From positions 1 through 7,262 of the forward strand of contig JBFWIM010000089.1 in assembly GCA_050255995.1 (NCBI GenBank): a DNA stretch of 7,262 bases. The letters run 5' to 3'. The position numbers were made by a program, and so were the translations under genes. Source of the DNA: Intestinibacillus sp050255995. GTDB taxonomy: Bacteria > Bacillota > Clostridia > Oscillospirales > Butyricicoccaceae. Positions 5,730-7,262 of this stretch are shown here, one piece after another. The notes beneath the pieces were generated by a model. It was not told where the DNA came from. It worked only from the letters and a program-made list of their open reading frames with translations, and did no database searches. Every line of letters starts with the position of its first letter. The stretch's first letter is position 1.

Positions 5730-6662
5730 ATGAAATCACGAACCAATGAACAACTGGCGATGCATGTTTCACGCGTGACCATTTTGTGGAACGCAGCATT
5801 GTCCGCATTCAAATTCTTCGCCGGGCTTTTCGCCCACTCCGGAGCAATGCTTTCCGACGCTGTCCATTCGGCCTCCGACGTGTTCAGCACGGTAATCGTC
5901 ATGATCGGCGTCCGGCTCTCCCACAAGGAGGCCGATCATGATCACCAATACGGCCACGAGCGGATGGAGTGCGTCGCGGCGTTGCTGCTTGCGGCGCTGC
6001 TGCTTGCAACCGGGCTCGGCATTTGCTACTCCGGCGTCAGAAAGATTATGGGAGCCGGCGCAGCGCTTGTGATCCCTGGCCGACTGGCTTTGATCGCAGC
6101 GGTGATCTCCATTGTCGTCAAAGAGACCATGTACTGGTACACGCGCACGGCGGCGCACGCCATCCGCTCCGGCGCGCTGATGGCCGACGCCTGGCACCAC
6201 CGCTCGGACGCGCTCTCCTCGGTGGGGAGCTTTGCGGGTATCCTCGGCGCACGGCTCGGCTTCCCGGTTCTTGATCCAATCGCCGGCATTGCCATCAGCA
6301 TTTTTATCATCAAGGCTGCCGTGGATATCTTCCGCGACTCGATTGGCAAAATGACCGACCGTGCCTGTGATGCGCAGACCTTCGCAGGTCTGCAGCGGGA
6401 AATTGCCGGACTCGATGGCGTGCTCGGCATTGATGATCTGCATACGCGCCTGTTCGGAGACCGTATCTATGTGGATGTGGAAATCCGTGCGGACGGCCGC
6501 GCCCCGCTGTATGAGGCGCACGCCATCGCTCAGCAGGTTCACGACCGGGTGGAGCAGGGGTTTCCGCTGGTCAAGCACTGCATGGTACATGTGAACCCCG
6601 AACCGACAGATGCCGGCGCAACCGGCAGTTCCACGCCTCCGGAGCAGTACCATACCTCCTAG
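5730..6662 (+). CDS. Cation diffusion facilitator (CDF) metal exporter, CzcD/FieF-like
   Basis: The 310-residue protein has the CDF plan of six membrane helices followed by a cytosolic metal-binding domain (from about residue 210). CDF proteins are usually dimeric antiporters that expel divalent metals in exchange for protons. The transport site is visible as HxxxD in TM2 (His46/Asp50 in SDAVHSASD) and HxxxD in TM5 (His156/Asp160 in DAWHHRSD). The TM2-TM3 loop has the family motif DHDHQYGHERME (residues 69-80). The C-terminal domain has His264, His283 and His287 (VKHCMVHVNP), candidates for regulatory metal binding. The start at 5730 has GGAGGT (5718-5723) 6 nt upstream; the in-frame TTG at 5694 would place that site inside the gene. 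The NiCo riboswitch upstream points to cobalt or nickel as physiological cargo, though the His-Asp/His-Asp site is also typical of zinc carriers. The stop codon shares CTAG with a minus-strand ORF. Confidence 0.92.
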   Translation: MKSRTNEQLAMHVSRVTILWNAALSAFKFFAGLFAHSGAMLSDAVHSASDVFSTVIVMIGVRLSHKEADHDHQYGHERMECVAALLLAALLLATGLGICYSGVRKIMGAGAALVIPGRLALIAAVISIVVKETMYWYTRTAAHAIRSGALMADAWHHRSDALSSVGSFAGILGARLGFPVLDPIAGIAISIFIIKAAVDIFRDSIGKMTDRACDAQTFAGLQREIAGLDGVLGIDDLHTRLFGDRIYVDVEIRADGRAPLYEAHAIAQQVHDRVEQGFPLVKHCMVHVNPEPTDAGATGSSTPPEQYHTS

Positions 6663-6796
6663 AAAAAAAGCAGCATGGCCATTCTGGCACCGCTTGCGGG
6701 GTGTTCTTCATCGGACCTCCAGAACTTCCGTGTCGCGGTTTCCAGGACTTTGTAAACGCTACCCTTGCCGTCGGGCTGTCCCTCCCCCCGCTCCAT
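6659..6796 (-). other. Possible 45-codon small ORF, small RNA or dispersed repeat
   Basis: On the minus strand an ATG (6796-6794) opens 45 codons of coherent, non-repetitive composition. They include the segment SVYKVLETATRKFWRSDEEH and a hydrophobic end MAMLLFF. The ORF stops at TAG (6661-6659), which shares the palindrome CTAG with the exporter stop codon. The last codons overlap a hairpin (GCCA-GAA-TGGC at 6679-6689, extended by AGCGGT/GCTGCT with a bulge) followed by T7 (6669-6663), which looks like a minus-strand terminator. GGCGGGGT precedes the ATG but is a weak ribosome binding site. I do not recognise a function. The peptide reminds me of short hypothetical proteins in clostridial genomes, which I cannot verify. 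It could equally be an untranslated RNA or a repeat unit. Confidence 0.3.
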
Positions 6797-6902
6797 ACGC
6801 TACCCCGCCAACCTTTGTCACTTATGCACAGAGAAGCGCATCGGCAATGTAAACCAGACGTTTAGCTTTGGCGTATATTGTATTAGAAACGGGGTGAAAA
6901 TT
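6797..6902. other. Upstream region of the LysM gene, no firm promoter
   Basis: Base composition shifts towards AT after about 6840. A TATATTGTA stretch at 6874-6882 resembles the -10 pattern CATANNNTA of mother-cell sporulation sigma factors, but no well-spaced -35 element is convincing. On the minus strand TTTACA and a TGTGCATAAG sequence are present with poor spacing. I make no promoter call. Confidence 0.3.
6891..6896 (+). promoter_or_regulatory. Ribosome binding site supporting a TTG start of the LysM gene
   Basis: GGGGTG followed by A is a fair anti-Shine-Dalgarno match and lies 6 nt before TTG at 6903. No ATG occurs in the frame between 6894 and the LysM domain, so a non-ATG start is needed. 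Confidence 0.55.
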
Positions 6903-7178
6903 TTGGAGAGTTGTCCATTTGGAATCATATATCATGAAGTGTCTCCAGGCGATACGCTCTGGATAATCGCCACCAAATACGGCGCTACCATAGATGAAAT
7001 CATGGTACTCAATCCCAATATTAAACCTGATAATATCTGGGCTGGCGCGGTATTGATGATTTGTCCTCATATCCCAAACAGCTTCCGTCTCGAACAATAC
7101 AACATGCCACAGAAACCGGATACGCCGGAAGTAAAGCAACCCGATGATGTGACGCGTTGGTATTCTCGGGGTAAATAA
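6903..7178 (+). CDS. Small single-LysM-domain protein
   Basis: From a TTG start the product has 91 residues. Residues about 9-54 form one LysM domain, with the signature HEVSPGDTLWIIATKYG, the central DEIMVLNPNI and the closing NIWAGAVLMIC. LysM binds N-acetylglucosamine chains, mainly in peptidoglycan. The tail (residues 55-91) is short, polar and proline-rich with no second domain or enzyme. The N-terminal CPFG before the domain resembles the CPxG start of small clostridial LysM proteins linked to spore coat or cortex, which is a family recollection. No signal peptide or membrane segment is visible, so the protein is either exported by other means or acts on the forespore surface. The frame is open back to 6765, but that part lacks a ribosome binding site and reads unlike a LysM protein. 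The gene is visibly less GC-rich than the neighbouring operons, which may mark separate origin or a sporulation-type gene. The exact start is uncertain. Confidence 0.75.
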   Translation: MESCPFGIIYHEVSPGDTLWIIATKYGATIDEIMVLNPNIKPDNIWAGAVLMICPHIPNSFRLEQYNMPQKPDTPEVKQPDDVTRWYSRGK

Positions 7179-7179
7179 A

Positions 7180-7218
7180 ACAATGGAGACCACCCTTATC
7201 CGGATGGTCTCTTATTGT
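7180..7218 (+). terminator. Hairpin after the LysM gene, probable terminator
   Basis: Bases 7186-7195 (GAGACCACCC) pair with 7202-7211 (GGATGGTCTC) with one mismatch and a 6-nt loop. ACAAT (7180-7184) and ATTGT (7214-7218) extend the stem past an internal loop. It begins just after the stop codon. The T content on the 3' side is modest (CTTATTGT), so termination may be partial. The last 44 bases of the window after it show nothing recognisable. Confidence 0.6.
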
Positions 7219-7262
7219 ATGCCTTCCACTGTTTCGCGGCCGGCAGCCCGCCTCAAATCAGC

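Noticed and set aside
6765..6902. Longer LysM protein starting at 6765
   Set aside because: The extra residues are encoded by spacer that also carries the minus-strand unit, have no ribosome binding site and do not resemble a signal peptide or LysM domain.
1..7262. CRISPR arrays, tRNA or rRNA genes, insertion sequences, attachment sites
   Set aside because: I saw no regularly spaced repeats, no tRNA-like cloverleaf, no transposase motifs and no long terminal inverted repeats.

Overview
The window looks like a GC-rich, anaerobic, fermentative Firmicute, most likely a clostridial or Oscillospiraceae-type bacterium. The reasons are strong AGGAGG-type ribosome binding sites, a complete-looking [FeFe]-hydrogenase maturation cluster, a czcD/NiCo-type riboswitch (a class best known from Firmicutes) and a short CPxG-LysM protein. 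This taxonomic call is an inference from gene content only.

Bases 1-4325, plus strand: a tightly packed operon, hydG (3' end only) - hydE - aspA - hydF. HydG, HydE and HydF are the three dedicated maturases that build the 2Fe subcluster of the H-cluster. HydG makes the Fe(CO)(CN) synthon, HydE processes it, and the GTPase HydF is the scaffold that delivers the precursor to apo-hydrogenase. Spacing is 9 nt, then a 17-nt overlap, then 2 nt, so translation is probably coupled. The aspartate ammonia-lyase between hydE and hydF releases ammonium and fumarate, and could feed nitrogen to the azadithiolate bridge. The operon ends in a strong hairpin that also serves the gene converging from the right.

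Bases 4336-5340, minus strand: an AEC-family (auxin efflux carrier-like) permease with its own sigma-A-type promoter (TTGCGC-17-TATAGT).

Bases 5487-6662, plus strand: a near-consensus promoter (TTGACA-17-TATAGT), a roughly 200-nt leader and a cation diffusion facilitator. The leader folds into a four-helix aptamer with the conserved blocks of the NiCo (czcD) riboswitch. It is followed by a terminator whose 5' arm reuses the 3' side of the aptamer. This is the most informative regulatory element in the window: a cobalt/nickel ON switch for a metal exporter. The divergent spacer between the two promoters (5341-5486) holds nothing else I can support.

Bases 6663-6902: a spacer with an unexplained minus-strand signal, a 45-codon ORF that ends on the palindromic CTAG shared with the exporter stop codon and runs into a hairpin plus T7 tract. 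It may be a small gene, a small RNA or a dispersed repeat.

Bases 6903-7218, plus strand: a 91-aa single-LysM protein with a TTG start, visibly less GC-rich than its neighbours, followed by a hairpin. Bases 7219-7262 show nothing recognisable.
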